Notes: generated from the letters alone by a model not told the origin. A DNA stretch of 11,479 bases from Chloroflexota bacterium (GCA_025350745.1 JANXXG010000051.1:1-11479); one strand, 5' to 3'. Counted from the first letter of the stretch, positions 1 through 5,917 are shown. A program made the numbers and translations.

Positions 1-318
1 GTGACATGGTGCGCACCCTTGGCGGAACTCGCCTTGATAGCTGGCTTGACGAGATCCAAGAGCACGGCTGCTCGGAACTGCAATCCTTCGCCACCAGCCT
101 GAGGAAAGATCATGAAGCGGTGATGCAGGGCTTGCTCGTGAAATGGTCGCAAGGTCCCGTGGAGGGGCATGTCCATCGGATTAAACTGATTAAGCGCAGT
201 GGCTATGGGCGGATGGGATTCCACACATTGCGGCAACGGGTGCTGATCCGGGAAGTCCCCTAGCCGGGGCAAGAGCAAGCGAAGCCTGTTCCACGATCAG
301 CAAATCGCCGGAAGACCC
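1..318 (+). mobile_element. ISL3-type insertion sequence, 3' end only
   Basis: This is the right-hand part of an insertion sequence; the rest lies beyond the window start. It holds the C-terminal part of an ISL3-like transposase (stop at 261-263) plus about 55 bp of non-coding end. I place the outer boundary near 318. There the leftward lipoprotein reading frame stops matching its own internal repeat, and the sequence reading inward begins GGGTCTTCCGGCG, a plausible terminal inverted repeat. Just outside is an AT-rich stretch (319-328, AGTAAATTTT). ISL3 elements are known to make 8-bp duplications in AT-rich targets, but the matching copy on the other side is not visible. The boundary is inferred to within a few bases. 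A repeated element at the window edge is also a common place for a metagenomic contig to break. Confidence 0.75.
3..263 (+). CDS. ISL3-family transposase, C-terminal fragment
   Basis: C-terminal end of a DDE transposase of the ISL3 (DDE_Tnp_ISL3) family, which catalyses cut-and-paste movement of its own element. The frame is open to the window edge, so the ATG at 6 is not a true start and about 85 residues are visible. The recognisable signature is the end of the catalytic domain: a region like 'LKWSQGPVEGHVHRIKLIKR' followed by 'GYGRMGFHTLRQRVL'. This corresponds to the family's conserved G-x-V-E-G-x-x-N/H-R-x-K-x-I-K-R block containing the last acidic catalytic residue (E in VEG) and the R-x-G-F-x-x-L-R-x-R-V tail. 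No frameshift is seen in the visible part. Whether the whole element is intact cannot be judged. Family assignment is from motif recall and is fairly secure. Confidence 0.85.
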   Translation, partial: DMVRTLGGTRLDSWLDEIQEHGCSELQSFATSLRKDHEAVMQGLLVKWSQGPVEGHVHRIKLIKRSGYGRMGFHTLRQRVLIREVP

Positions 319-1485
319 AGTAAATTTTGACGAGGTGTCCTTCGCGTTCTGGGCCTGCACGAAGCCGGCGATGCCGGTGACGTGCGGGATCAGGAGCTCC
401 GCGACGGCGCCCTTCGGGAGGTTCGGGTTCGCGCCCGAGAGGAAAGCGTCGAAGTCCTTGCGGTATCCGTCGAGGTCCGCGACGGCCTTGTCCTGTCCGG
501 CCTTGTCGCCCTTCGCGGTGGCCTGGGTGTAGCTGACGAAGAAGCCGATGTGCTTCCGCCACAGCTCGAGGAAGGTGGTCTTGGCGGCGTCGCCGTACAC
601 GGAGCCGATGGCGTCGCCAAGGCCGACCGTGTTGGTGTCGAGGGTCTTGGCCGCAGCCTGGAAGCCGGCGTCGTTGCCGCTCAGGGCTGCGCCGGTCGCG
701 AAGCCAACGATCTGGACGTGCTCGTCGAGGAGCAGGTTCAGCGCGACGCGGAGGTCGGACGCCTTCGATGCGGCGCCGGGGAACTTGTCAGGGAACTGCT
801 TGGCGATCGCGCCCGCGAGCGGGTCTGCGATCTTCTGGCTGTGCGCCGCGCTGACCTTGATCTTGTCGATGAAGGTCGGGTCCTTCGCGGCCTGGGCGTC
901 GATGACCGCAAAGAGGCTGCTCACGTGGGTCACGAGGAGGTCGGCGACCGCCCCCTTCGGGAGGTTCGGGTTCGCACCGGTGATGAACGCGTCGAAGTCC
1001 GCCCGATACCCGTCGAGGTCGGTCTTCGCCTTGGCCATCTTGGCCTGGTCCTTCGCCGCCGCACCCATGGTGTAGTCGACGAAGAAGCCGATGTGCTTGC
1101 GCCAGAGTGCGAGGAACGTCGTCTTCGCGGCGTCTCCGTAGACGGAGCCGATCGCGTCGCCGAGGCCGACCGTGTTCTTGTCCAGCGTGGCGGCCGCGGC
1201 CTTGAAGCCTGCGTCGTTGCCGAGGAGCGCCTGGTTCGTCGCCGTGCTCGCGAGGTACACGTGGTCCATCAGGAGCACGTTGAGCGCGACGCGGAGGTCG
1301 GCGGCCTTGGTCATCGCGGTGGCGGCCGTTGCCGCGGTGGCAGCCGTGCTCGGGCTTGCGACGGTCGTCTTGGCCGTCGCGCTCGGTGATGGGCTGGTCG
1401 TGCCGTTACCGGCCGATCCGCAGGCCGCGGCGGCGATCGATAGAACGATCCCGACGGCGGCAAGTCGCAAGTAGGTCCGCTTCAT
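190..1485 (-). CDS. Lipoprotein with two copies of a His-containing helical domain, 3' end replaced by an IS
   Basis: Predicted extracytoplasmic lipoprotein of unknown function. The N-terminus has a basic start (MKRTYLR), a hydrophobic stretch and a lipobox ending at Cys22 (AAAAC-G). A Ser/Thr/Ala-rich linker runs to about residue 58. Two homologous, probably alpha-helical domains follow (about 62-236 and 243-388). Each carries conserved His residues: H75/H256, H131/H312 in the shared WRKHIGFF motif, and H187/H368; H215 in domain 1 lies beyond the point where domain 2 is cut. I recall similar domains in uncharacterised bacterial secreted proteins but know no established function. From G390 onward the sequence no longer matches domain 1 and is read from the IS, ending in a chance TAA at 190-192. 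The native protein was therefore about 45 residues longer in domain 2, and the present product is chimeric. Start ATG 1485 has an upstream AGGGAG. It lies 50 bp downstream of the cupredoxin gene, a likely operon. Confidence 0.75.
   Translation of the reverse strand: MKRTYLRLAAVGIVLSIAAAACGSAGNGTTSPSPSATAKTTVASPSTAATAATAATAMTKAADLRVALNVLLMDHVYLASTATNQALLGNDAGFKAAAATLDKNTVGLGDAIGSVYGDAAKTTFLALWRKHIGFFVDYTMGAAAKDQAKMAKAKTDLDGYRADFDAFITGANPNLPKGAVADLLVTHVSSLFAVIDAQAAKDPTFIDKIKVSAAHSQKIADPLAGAIAKQFPDKFPGAASKASDLRVALNLLLDEHVQIVGFATGAALSGNDAGFQAAAKTLDTNTVGLGDAIGSVYGDAAKTTFLELWRKHIGFFVSYTQATAKGDKAGQDKAVADLDGYRKDFDAFLSGANPNLPKGAVAELLIPHVTGIAGFVQAQNAKDTSSKFTGSSGDLLIVEQASLALAPARGLPGSAPVAAMCGIPSAHSHCA
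319..1302 (-). repeat. Tandem intragenic domain duplication in the lipoprotein gene
   Basis: Two tandem units of the same gene, about 778-1302 (domain 1) and 319-759 (domain 2, cut short by the IS). At protein level they share an uninterrupted identical block running from NTVGLGDAIG through KTTFL (residues 104-125 and 285-306) and further identity around WRKHIGFF and ANPNLPKGAVA. The DNA of these blocks also matches closely, with differences mainly at third codon positions. This suggests a fairly recent duplication under selection to keep the protein sequence. The unduplicated domain is presumably the ancestral form. Confidence 0.8.
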
Positions 1486-1535
1486 GTGGTGATCTCCCTG
1501 TGCTGATTTGGTCTGTGATGGCGCGTGGCGGCGTG

Positions 1536-1919
1536 CTAGCGAACGACGACCCGGGCGATCATGTTGTTGTGACGCGAACAGAAGTACGCGTAGTCGCCCG
1601 TCGTCGCGAAGGTGAAGGAGAATGTCTGGCCCTTGTCGGCCAGCGTGCCGTTGACCCGCCCATCGGGGGCGATGTCGTAGTTCCCGAAGTCGTCCTTTTT
1701 CACCGAGGTCCCTGTGGTGACGGTGTGAAGGATCGCGTCGTCATTCGTCCACGTGACGGTCGTCCCCGCAGCGACGGTCAGCTCGGCGGGCTGGAACCGG
1801 AAGCTGCTGATCTGCACCGTCGCCGAGCGCTGCGCGGTGGTCGCCACCGGGGCGGCACACGCGGCGAGGGCGACGATCGAGAGGAGGACGATCGGGCGGA
1901 TGATGCGAATGACGTTCAC
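1536..1919 (-). CDS. Amicyanin/plastocyanin-like cupredoxin lipoprotein
   Basis: Small blue-copper (cupredoxin) protein, probably an extracytoplasmic electron carrier or copper-binding protein anchored by lipid. I chose the GTG at 1919 because it gives a clean lipoprotein signal: MNVIRIIRP, a hydrophobic stretch, then a lipobox ending ALAAC. The open frame extends to a TTG at 1967, but that would put an unlikely polar tail ahead of the signal. The mature part is a single beta-sandwich domain with the type-1 copper ligands: the first His in ILHTVTTGT and, near the C-terminus, Cys-x2-His-x2-Met in YFCSRHNNM. The tight C-x2-H-x2-M spacing is that of amicyanin rather than plastocyanin. The TVTWTNDD and GDYAYFC strands are typical of the family. 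All four ligands are present, so copper binding is likely. Its partner is unknown. It is followed after 50 bp by the lipoprotein gene, probably co-transcribed. Confidence 0.88.
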   Translation of the reverse strand: MNVIRIIRPIVLLSIVALAACAAPVATTAQRSATVQISSFRFQPAELTVAAGTTVTWTNDDAILHTVTTGTSVKKDDFGNYDIAPDGRVNGTLADKGQTFSFTFATTGDYAYFCSRHNNMIARVVVR

Positions 1920-1926
1920 GGCGATT

Positions 1927-1936
1927 TCTACGTAGA
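1927..1936. promoter_or_regulatory. 10-bp perfect palindrome upstream of the cupredoxin start
   Basis: TCTACGTAGA is a perfect 10-bp palindrome lying 8-17 bases upstream of the GTG start at 1919. An imperfect dyad (CCGG-ATGA-CCGG, 1949-1960) lies further upstream. It could be an operator or simply the untranslated leader. It does not match CopY or CsoR boxes that I know. No convincing Shine-Dalgarno sequence is seen ahead of the GTG, so the start itself keeps some doubt. Confidence 0.25.
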
Positions 1937-1981
1937 CCTGATCCGAGCCGGATGACCGGAGAGACAACGAACGTGTAACGA

Positions 1982-2013
1982 CAAGGGCCCCGGCATCGCT
2001 GCCGGGGCCCTTG
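1982..2013 (-). terminator. Strong hairpin terminator after the DUF4383 gene
   Basis: A perfect 14-bp stem (CAAGGGCCCCGGCA paired with its exact complement at 2000-2013) closes a 4-nt loop at 1996-1999. It sits 20 bp beyond the stop of the DUF4383 gene and upstream of the cupredoxin gene, both read leftward. Read on the minus strand it is followed by a mixed T-containing stretch (GTCGTTACACGTTCGTTG) rather than a clean U-run, so release may be incomplete or Rho-assisted. It separates DUF4383 transcription from the cupredoxin/lipoprotein unit. Confidence 0.75.
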
Positions 2014-2033
2014 GTCGCGCGAAGGAGGAGGGG

Positions 2034-2405
2034 CTAGGCGGTCGTGACGGAGGACTTCGGTCTCATGAAGCCGATGTACAGGGCGAGCACGGCCGTACCG
2101 AGGTGGAGGAAGTTGTCGGCCATGTTGATGACGAGGAGCTGGTTCATGAGGTCGGGGAGCGCGAATCCGAGGATCGCGACCAGCAGATACACGATGCCGA
2201 TGAGCTGCGAGGTCTTGCGCGCGGAGTCGGGGCCCATGGGCGCGGCGAAGGCCGCGAAGAGCCAGAGACCGCCGATCGCAAGGTGCACGATGTCGTGCAG
2301 GAGGTTGACGCCGAAGATCCCGAGCAGCGGGCTCGGAAGGATGAGTCCGAGGATGCCGACGAGGACGTAGACAGCGCCGAAGACGATCGCGAACTGACGA
2401 GCCAT
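2034..2405 (-). CDS. DUF4383 four-helix membrane protein
   Basis: Integral membrane protein of about 123 residues matching the DUF4383 family, whose function is unknown. Four hydrophobic segments are visible: about 5-28, 36-58, 65-86 and 93-114. They form two similar halves, each with an N-x-x-x/D-x-x-x-H-L pattern (NLLHDIVHLAIG in the first, NMADNFLHLGTA in the second). That repeat is the family's main signature and suggests an internal duplication. The length is normal for the family. The ATG at 2405 is supported by AGGAGAAGGA directly upstream (2406-2417). It is transcribed away from the sigma-factor gene and ends before the hairpin terminator at 1982-2013. It may belong to the regulon of the neighbouring sigma factor, but only proximity suggests this. 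Confidence 0.82.
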   Translation of the reverse strand: MARQFAIVFGAVYVLVGILGLILPSPLLGIFGVNLLHDIVHLAIGGLWLFAAFAAPMGPDSARKTSQLIGIVYLLVAILGFALPDLMNQLLVINMADNFLHLGTAVLALYIGFMRPKSSVTTA

Positions 2406-2523
2406 TCCTTCTCCTAGCGGTGCCCCAGTGGGGCCCGGGGTCTGGGGCGTGAGCCCCTACAGCGCCAGACTACGAGGCCCGCGGACACCTGGATGACACC
2501 AGTACAGTCAAGTGGCGTGAAAC
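2406..2523. promoter_or_regulatory. Divergent intergenic region with nested GC hairpins
   Basis: This 118-bp gap between the DUF4383 and sigma-factor starts must carry promoters for both directions. Near the DUF4383 side three short inverted repeats overlap and compete: GCCCC-AGT-GGGGC (2422-2434), GGGGC-GTGA-GCCCC (2444-2457) and the larger pair GCCCCAG/CTGGGGC (2422-2428 with 2442-2448). On the minus strand these lie in the DUF4383 leader just upstream of its ribosome-binding site. The right half (2460-2523) is less GC-rich and contains no Shine-Dalgarno sequence close to the sigma-factor ATG. I cannot identify -10/-35 boxes with confidence. Confidence 0.5.
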
Positions 2524-3138
2524 ATGTCATCTAGCGGAATCGGGTCATCCATCGCGGCTCCGCGTGTCGTACCCAGCGACAAGGGTGATGAAGATGCGGC
2601 ATGTCTTGCTCGGATCGCCGCCGGCGACCCGGATGCCCTTGGCGAGCTGTACGACCGGTATGGCCGCGTGGTCTTCGGTGTCCTCTATCGGCTGCTCGGC
2701 GTGCCCGAAGCCGCCGAAGAGGTCACCCAAGACGCATTTCACGCCGTCTGGCGGCGCGCGACGACGTACCGCGCCGATCGGGGAGCGGTCCGCACCTGGG
2801 TGCTCGCGATCGCGCGGAACGCGGCGATCGATTGGCGCCGGACCAAGGGAAAGCGCTTCGAGCGGGAGGCGGCGATCGACGAGGCCGCTGAGCTGGTCGA
2901 GGAGGTCCGCGTGGACGATCGGGTCATCGCGAGCCTGCGCGCCGAGCGCGTTCGCGAAGCGGTCGCGTCCCTTCCGTTGGAGCAGCGCACCGTGCTGAGT
3001 CTGGCGTTCTGGTCCGGCCTGTCGCAGACCGAGATCGCCGCGCGCACCGGCACGCCCCTCGGCACCGTGAAAAGCCGGGTGCGGCTCGGCATGATGAAGC
3101 TGCGGGACCGGCTGCAGGTCGAAGGGGCGGACCGATGA
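2524..3138 (+). CDS. ECF sigma factor (RNA polymerase sigma-70 family, SigK-like)
   Basis: Alternative sigma factor that directs RNA polymerase to stress or envelope-response promoters. Sigma region 2 spans about residues 27-107 (ELYDRYGRVVFGVLYRLLG, then EEVTQDAFHAVWRRA and TWVLAIARNAAIDWRR). Region 4 spans about 141-197, with SLPLEQRTVLSLAFWSGLSQ and the helix-turn-helix around TEIAARTGTPLGTVKSRVR. Regions 1 and 3 are absent, as in the ECF group, and 204 residues is usual. The first 25 residues are a polar, probably disordered tail; no good Shine-Dalgarno sequence precedes the ATG at 2524, so initiation may be leaderless or weak. The stop overlaps the next ATG by 4 nt (ATGA, 3135-3138), coupling it to its anti-sigma factor. 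ECF factors with an RskA partner are typically held inactive until an envelope signal triggers release. Confidence 0.93.
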   Translation: MSSSGIGSSIAAPRVVPSDKGDEDAACLARIAAGDPDALGELYDRYGRVVFGVLYRLLGVPEAAEEVTQDAFHAVWRRATTYRADRGAVRTWVLAIARNAAIDWRRTKGKRFEREAAIDEAAELVEEVRVDDRVIASLRAERVREAVASLPLEQRTVLSLAFWSGLSQTEIAARTGTPLGTVKSRVRLGMMKLRDRLQVEGADR

Positions 3139-3824
3139 CCGAACATCCGCTCGACGACCTTGCCGCGTATTCGCTCGGCATCCTCGACCCCGAGGAGCAG
3201 CGCGCCGTTGGCCGCCACCTGGCCGGCTGTGCGACCTGCGGCGCCGACGTCGCATCGCTCGGCGAGACGGCATGGACGATCGCGGAGACCGCTGGACGAG
3301 CCGCCCCGGCGCGACTCCGCGGCGCGATCGTCGAGCAGGCCCGCCGCACCGGGGCGTCGCCGGCCGGTCCACGCGCGTCGCTGTGGTCGCTCTTCCTGCG
3401 CCCGGTGCCGATGGTCGTGCCGCTCGCGCTCGCCGTGGTGCTCGTCATCGGACTCGCCGGGTACGCCGGCGCGCGTCGCGACGCCGAGCGCTACAGCTCC
3501 GCGGTCGCGGCGGCTGTCGGCGCACGGGTCGTGCCCCTCGCCGCGACGGTCGCCGGTATGCGCGGATCGGTCGTGGTGCCCGCGAACGGCGGGAGGCCGT
3601 ACTTGATCCTCGATCTGCCGGCAGCGCCTGCGGGCAAGATCTGGGAGGCTTGGGTCATCCGCGGTGAGGTGGCGACGCGCGCCGGGATCACCGCCGACCG
3701 CGGCCTGACCACGCGCGAGCTGACCGCCGTGCTTGCCCCCGGCGACACCGTGGCGATCACTGCGGAGCCCCCGGGGGGCGTCGACCGCCCGACCGGCGCG
3801 CCGGTCATGGCCGGAAAGACCTAG
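3135..3824 (+). CDS. Membrane-anchored anti-sigma factor, zinc motif plus RskA domain
   Basis: Partner and inhibitor of the upstream ECF sigma factor. The cytoplasmic N-terminus (about 1-80) contains the zinc-binding anti-sigma motif H28-x3-C32-x2-C35 (RHLAGCATCGAD). A single membrane segment covers about 92-113 (VPMVVPLALAVVLVIGLAGY). The outer C-terminal domain (about 118-229) matches the RskA family: an IWEAWVIRG strand and a closing segment near VAITAEPPGGVDRPTG, like the family's 'EPAGGSPxPTG' end. Topology is inside-to-outside. Known RskA-type factors are cleaved in sequence by proteases upon a signal, freeing the sigma factor; no protease gene is in this window. The zinc ligands could make it redox-responsive, which is inference. 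It overlaps the sigma gene by 4 nt and ends 80 nt before the probable start of the diguanylate cyclase on the same strand. Confidence 0.9.
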   Translation: MTEHPLDDLAAYSLGILDPEEQRAVGRHLAGCATCGADVASLGETAWTIAETAGRAAPARLRGAIVEQARRTGASPAGPRASLWSLFLRPVPMVVPLALAVVLVIGLAGYAGARRDAERYSSAVAAAVGARVVPLAATVAGMRGSVVVPANGGRPYLILDLPAAPAGKIWEAWVIRGEVATRAGITADRGLTTRELTAVLAPGDTVAITAEPPGGVDRPTGAPVMAGKT

Positions 3825-3893
3825 CCTCAAACCGATACCGAACGTTCATCGCCACGATCGGTCGGCCGCCGGACACTCGACCGAGCGCGCGTT

Positions 3894-3900
3894 GGGGAGG
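3894..3900 (+). promoter_or_regulatory. Strong ribosome-binding site that points to a CTG start at 3905
   Basis: GGGGAGG lies 4 nt before an in-frame CTG (3905) of the diguanylate cyclase. No ATG, GTG or TTG occurs in this frame between here and the GTG at 3971. That GTG has no Shine-Dalgarno sequence and falls inside what looks like the first GAF helix. The spacing is slightly short but workable. Confidence 0.5.
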
Positions 3901-3904
3901 CGAT

Positions 3905-5194
3905 CTGGACCGCGAACGGACCTCGGCGACGTCTGGCCTGGCGCAAGATCTCCTGGACTCCATCTTCAAGGTGGCGACGGAGCTTGTCCCCGGGGAGCGC
4001 GCGTCCCTGATGCTCCGGGAGGACGCCACTACCGATTTCATCATGTCCAACGCGGTCGGGATCGCTGACGAGGTCATGCGCCTTGTCCGCGTCCGCCAGG
4101 GCGAGGGCGTCGTCGGCTCGGTCGCGGCCTCCAAGCGTTCGCTGCTCGTGCGCTCCGGCGATGCCGTGCCCCGCCGTCCGGACGGCTCCGATCCGGGCCG
4201 CTACCGGACCGCGTCCTTCATGTCGGTCCCGATCCTGGTCGATGACGAGTCCCGCGGCGTCCTGAGCGTCGCGGACCCGCTTGACGGCCGCTCCTTCGGC
4301 GACAGCGACCTCATCACGCTCGAGCTCCTCGCGAGCCACATCGGGGCCTGCCTGCTCCAGCGTGAGCAGGGCGAGGCCATGCAGCGGCTCGCGGAGACCG
4401 ACCCGCTCACGTGGCTCTTCAACCGGCGCCATTTCGATCAGCGCATCGAGGCGGAGCTCAATCGCGCGCTGCGCGCCGAGCACCTTGTATCGCTCCTCAT
4501 GATCGACGTGGATCAGTTCAAGACGATCAACGACCGCTTCGGGCATCGCGCGGGCGATGCCGTGCTCAAGGCGGTCGCGATCGGCATCAAGCAGGCCGTG
4601 CGGGTGTACGACGTGCCGACCCGCTACGGGGGCGACGAGTTCGCGGTCATCCTTCCCGAAGCCGATAGTGAAGTCGCGTCGCGTGTCGCCCGTCGCGTGC
4701 TCGAGAAGACGGCGGCCCAGACGCTGCCCGGCGATCTCGTGTCCGCCGGCCTCTCCATCGGTCTCTCGATCGGGGTCGCCACGTTCCCACGTCCATCCGG
4801 CGACCTGCCCGCGCTCATCGAATCCGCGGACGCGGCGATGTACAAGGCCAAGGCCGGTGGCGGTGGCGTGCGCGTATGGGAGCACAGCCTGGCCCAGGGC
4901 CCGCGCGGCGCGATGCGGACGCATCCGGCGTACCCGCCGCCGGCGCCGTACCTTGCCGAGCCGGCGCGCCTTGCGTCAGCGCTGCTCCAGGCATTCATTC
5001 CGCGCGGCCTCGCGACGGATCACAACGCCGTGGTCGTCGGCAAGGAAGGCCAGGTCCTCACGATCGCTCTCCCGGGTCCGAGCAACGCCGCGGTGGACGC
5101 GATCTCGAAGGCCTCGGGCTTCGCGATCTACCCCGTGTACAGCAATGCCGCGGACCTTGAGGCCACGCGGCGCCGTCTGAGCGAAGCTATCTAG
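3905..5194 (+). CDS. GAF-GGDEF diguanylate cyclase with C-terminal MshEN/T2SSE_N-like domain
   Basis: Soluble enzyme predicted to make cyclic di-GMP from two GTP. Numbering is from the CTG at 3905 (429 residues); the conservative start is GTG 3971 (407 residues). Domains: GAF sensor about 10-152; GGDEF domain about 163-327 with DPLTWLFNRR at its start, metal-binding D201 (MIDVDQF) and an intact RYGGDEF (GGDEF 242-246). An RxxD (RVYD, 233-236) sits exactly five residues before GGDEF: the inhibitory I-site, implying product feedback. After a Pro-rich linker (PYPPPAPY), residues about 349-429 look like the second half of an MshEN/T2SSE_N domain: IPRGLATDHNAVVVG, GQVLTIALPGPSN, then ASGFAIYPVYSNAADLEATR. 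MshEN domains bind c-di-GMP, but the first half-motif is not clear here, so binding is inferred. It lies downstream of the sigma/anti-sigma pair and abuts the convergent response-regulator gene with no gap. Confidence 0.88.
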   Translation: MDRERTSATSGLAQDLLDSIFKVATELVPGERASLMLREDATTDFIMSNAVGIADEVMRLVRVRQGEGVVGSVAASKRSLLVRSGDAVPRRPDGSDPGRYRTASFMSVPILVDDESRGVLSVADPLDGRSFGDSDLITLELLASHIGACLLQREQGEAMQRLAETDPLTWLFNRRHFDQRIEAELNRALRAEHLVSLLMIDVDQFKTINDRFGHRAGDAVLKAVAIGIKQAVRVYDVPTRYGGDEFAVILPEADSEVASRVARRVLEKTAAQTLPGDLVSAGLSIGLSIGVATFPRPSGDLPALIESADAAMYKAKAGGGGVRVWEHSLAQGPRGAMRTHPAYPPPAPYLAEPARLASALLQAFIPRGLATDHNAVVVGKEGQVLTIALPGPSNAAVDAISKASGFAIYPVYSNAADLEATRRRLSEAI

Positions 5195-5198
5195 CTAG
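5191..5198. other. CTAGCTAG palindrome carrying the stops of two convergent genes
   Basis: The octamer holds the TAG stop of the rightward diguanylate cyclase (5192-5194) and, on the other strand, the TAG stop of the leftward response regulator (5197-5195). The two genes end back to back with zero spacing and no terminator hairpin between them. Transcripts from both sides must therefore run into the opposing gene or stop by another means. The same octamer recurs at 10062-10069, again at a gene end. Confidence 0.8.
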
Positions 5199-5917
5199 CG
5201 CGGCCTTGCTTCCTCGCGCTGCACGCCACCATCGGCACCTTTGAAGAGATACCCCACGCCCGGCACGGTCTGGATCACATCGCGGGTGCGACCGTCGGCG
5301 CCGAGCTTTCGTCGCAGCCGGCTCACATTCAGCTTGACGAGATCGCCACCGACGTCCGCGTCGTAGCCCCAGCCGCCTTCGAGAATCTCCTCCTGCGTCA
5401 GCACGCGGCCGGGGTTCGCCATGAAATGACGGAGCAGCTTGAACTCGGTCGGTGACAGATGTACCGGCACCTCGGCGGTGCGCACCTCGTGGGTCGCCTC
5501 GTCGAGCACGATGTCGCCCGTCTTGTAGATCGCCGGCGCGGGCCGCCCGCGGGTGTGAACGGAGCGCCGCAGGATCGCCTTCACGCGGGCGACGAGCTCC
5601 TTTGGCCGGAATGGCTTCGTGATGTAGTCGTCGGCCCCGAGCTGCAGGCCCCGAAGGATGTCCGACTCGTCCTGTCGGGCCGAGAGCAGGAGGACGGCGA
5701 CGTGCTCGTCCACGTGGCGGATCCGCTCGAGCACGACGAAGCCCGCGAGCTTCGGAAGGTTGATGTCCAGCACGACGAGGTCCGGATGCTCGCGATTCAG
5801 TGTTTCGAGCGCGGCCTCGCCGTCGTACGCCCGGACGACCTCATAGCCTTCGCGCCGCAACGCGTAATCGAGCAGCTCCACGAGATCACGGTCGTCGTCG
5901 ACGACCATCAATTTCAC
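5195..5917 (-). CDS. OmpR/PhoB-type response regulator
   Basis: DNA-binding response regulator that receives a phosphoryl group from a histidine kinase. The receiver domain (about 1-118) has the acidic pocket D7/D8/D9, phospho-acceptor D51 (VVLDINLP), switch Ser79 (LLLSARQ) and K101 (ITKPF). The C-terminal winged helix (about 130-232) shows PTEFKLLRHFMANPGRVLTQEEIL, VKLNVSRLRRKLG and VIQTVPGVGYLF, the classic OmpR-type signature. All key residues are present, so it should be active. The start is GTG 5917; its GTGA overlaps the stop of the upstream PAS kinase by 4 nt, so translation is coupled. An in-frame ATG three codons later is a less likely alternative. It is the last gene of a four-gene leftward operon that begins with the DNA ligase. 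Target genes are unknown. Confidence 0.94.
   Translation of the reverse strand: MKLMVVDDDRDLVELLDYALRREGYEVVRAYDGEAALETLNREHPDLVVLDINLPKLAGFVVLERIRHVDEHVAVLLLSARQDESDILRGLQLGADDYITKPFRPKELVARVKAILRRSVHTRGRPAPAIYKTGDIVLDEATHEVRTAEVPVHLSPTEFKLLRHFMANPGRVLTQEEILEGGWGYDADVGGDLVKLNVSRLRRKLGADGRTRDVIQTVPGVGYLFKGADGGVQREEARPR

Noticed and set aside
382..1389. Long rightward open frame (335 codons) opposite the lipoprotein gene
   Set aside because: Arg/Val/Glu-rich composition with no domain, no start signal, and exactly antisense to a gene with signal peptide and duplicated domain; a GC-rich shadow.
1536..1967. Longer cupredoxin from TTG 1967
   Set aside because: It would place 16 polar residues before a clean lipoprotein signal that begins at GTG 1919.
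2739..3830. Leftward open frame (363 codons) across the sigma/anti-sigma genes
   Set aside because: Low-complexity Arg/Ala/Gly sequence antisense to two clear genes.
3827..4924. Leftward open frame (365 codons) opposite the diguanylate cyclase
   Set aside because: No recognisable domain and rich in Arg/Asp/Val; the opposite strand encodes intact GAF and GGDEF motifs.
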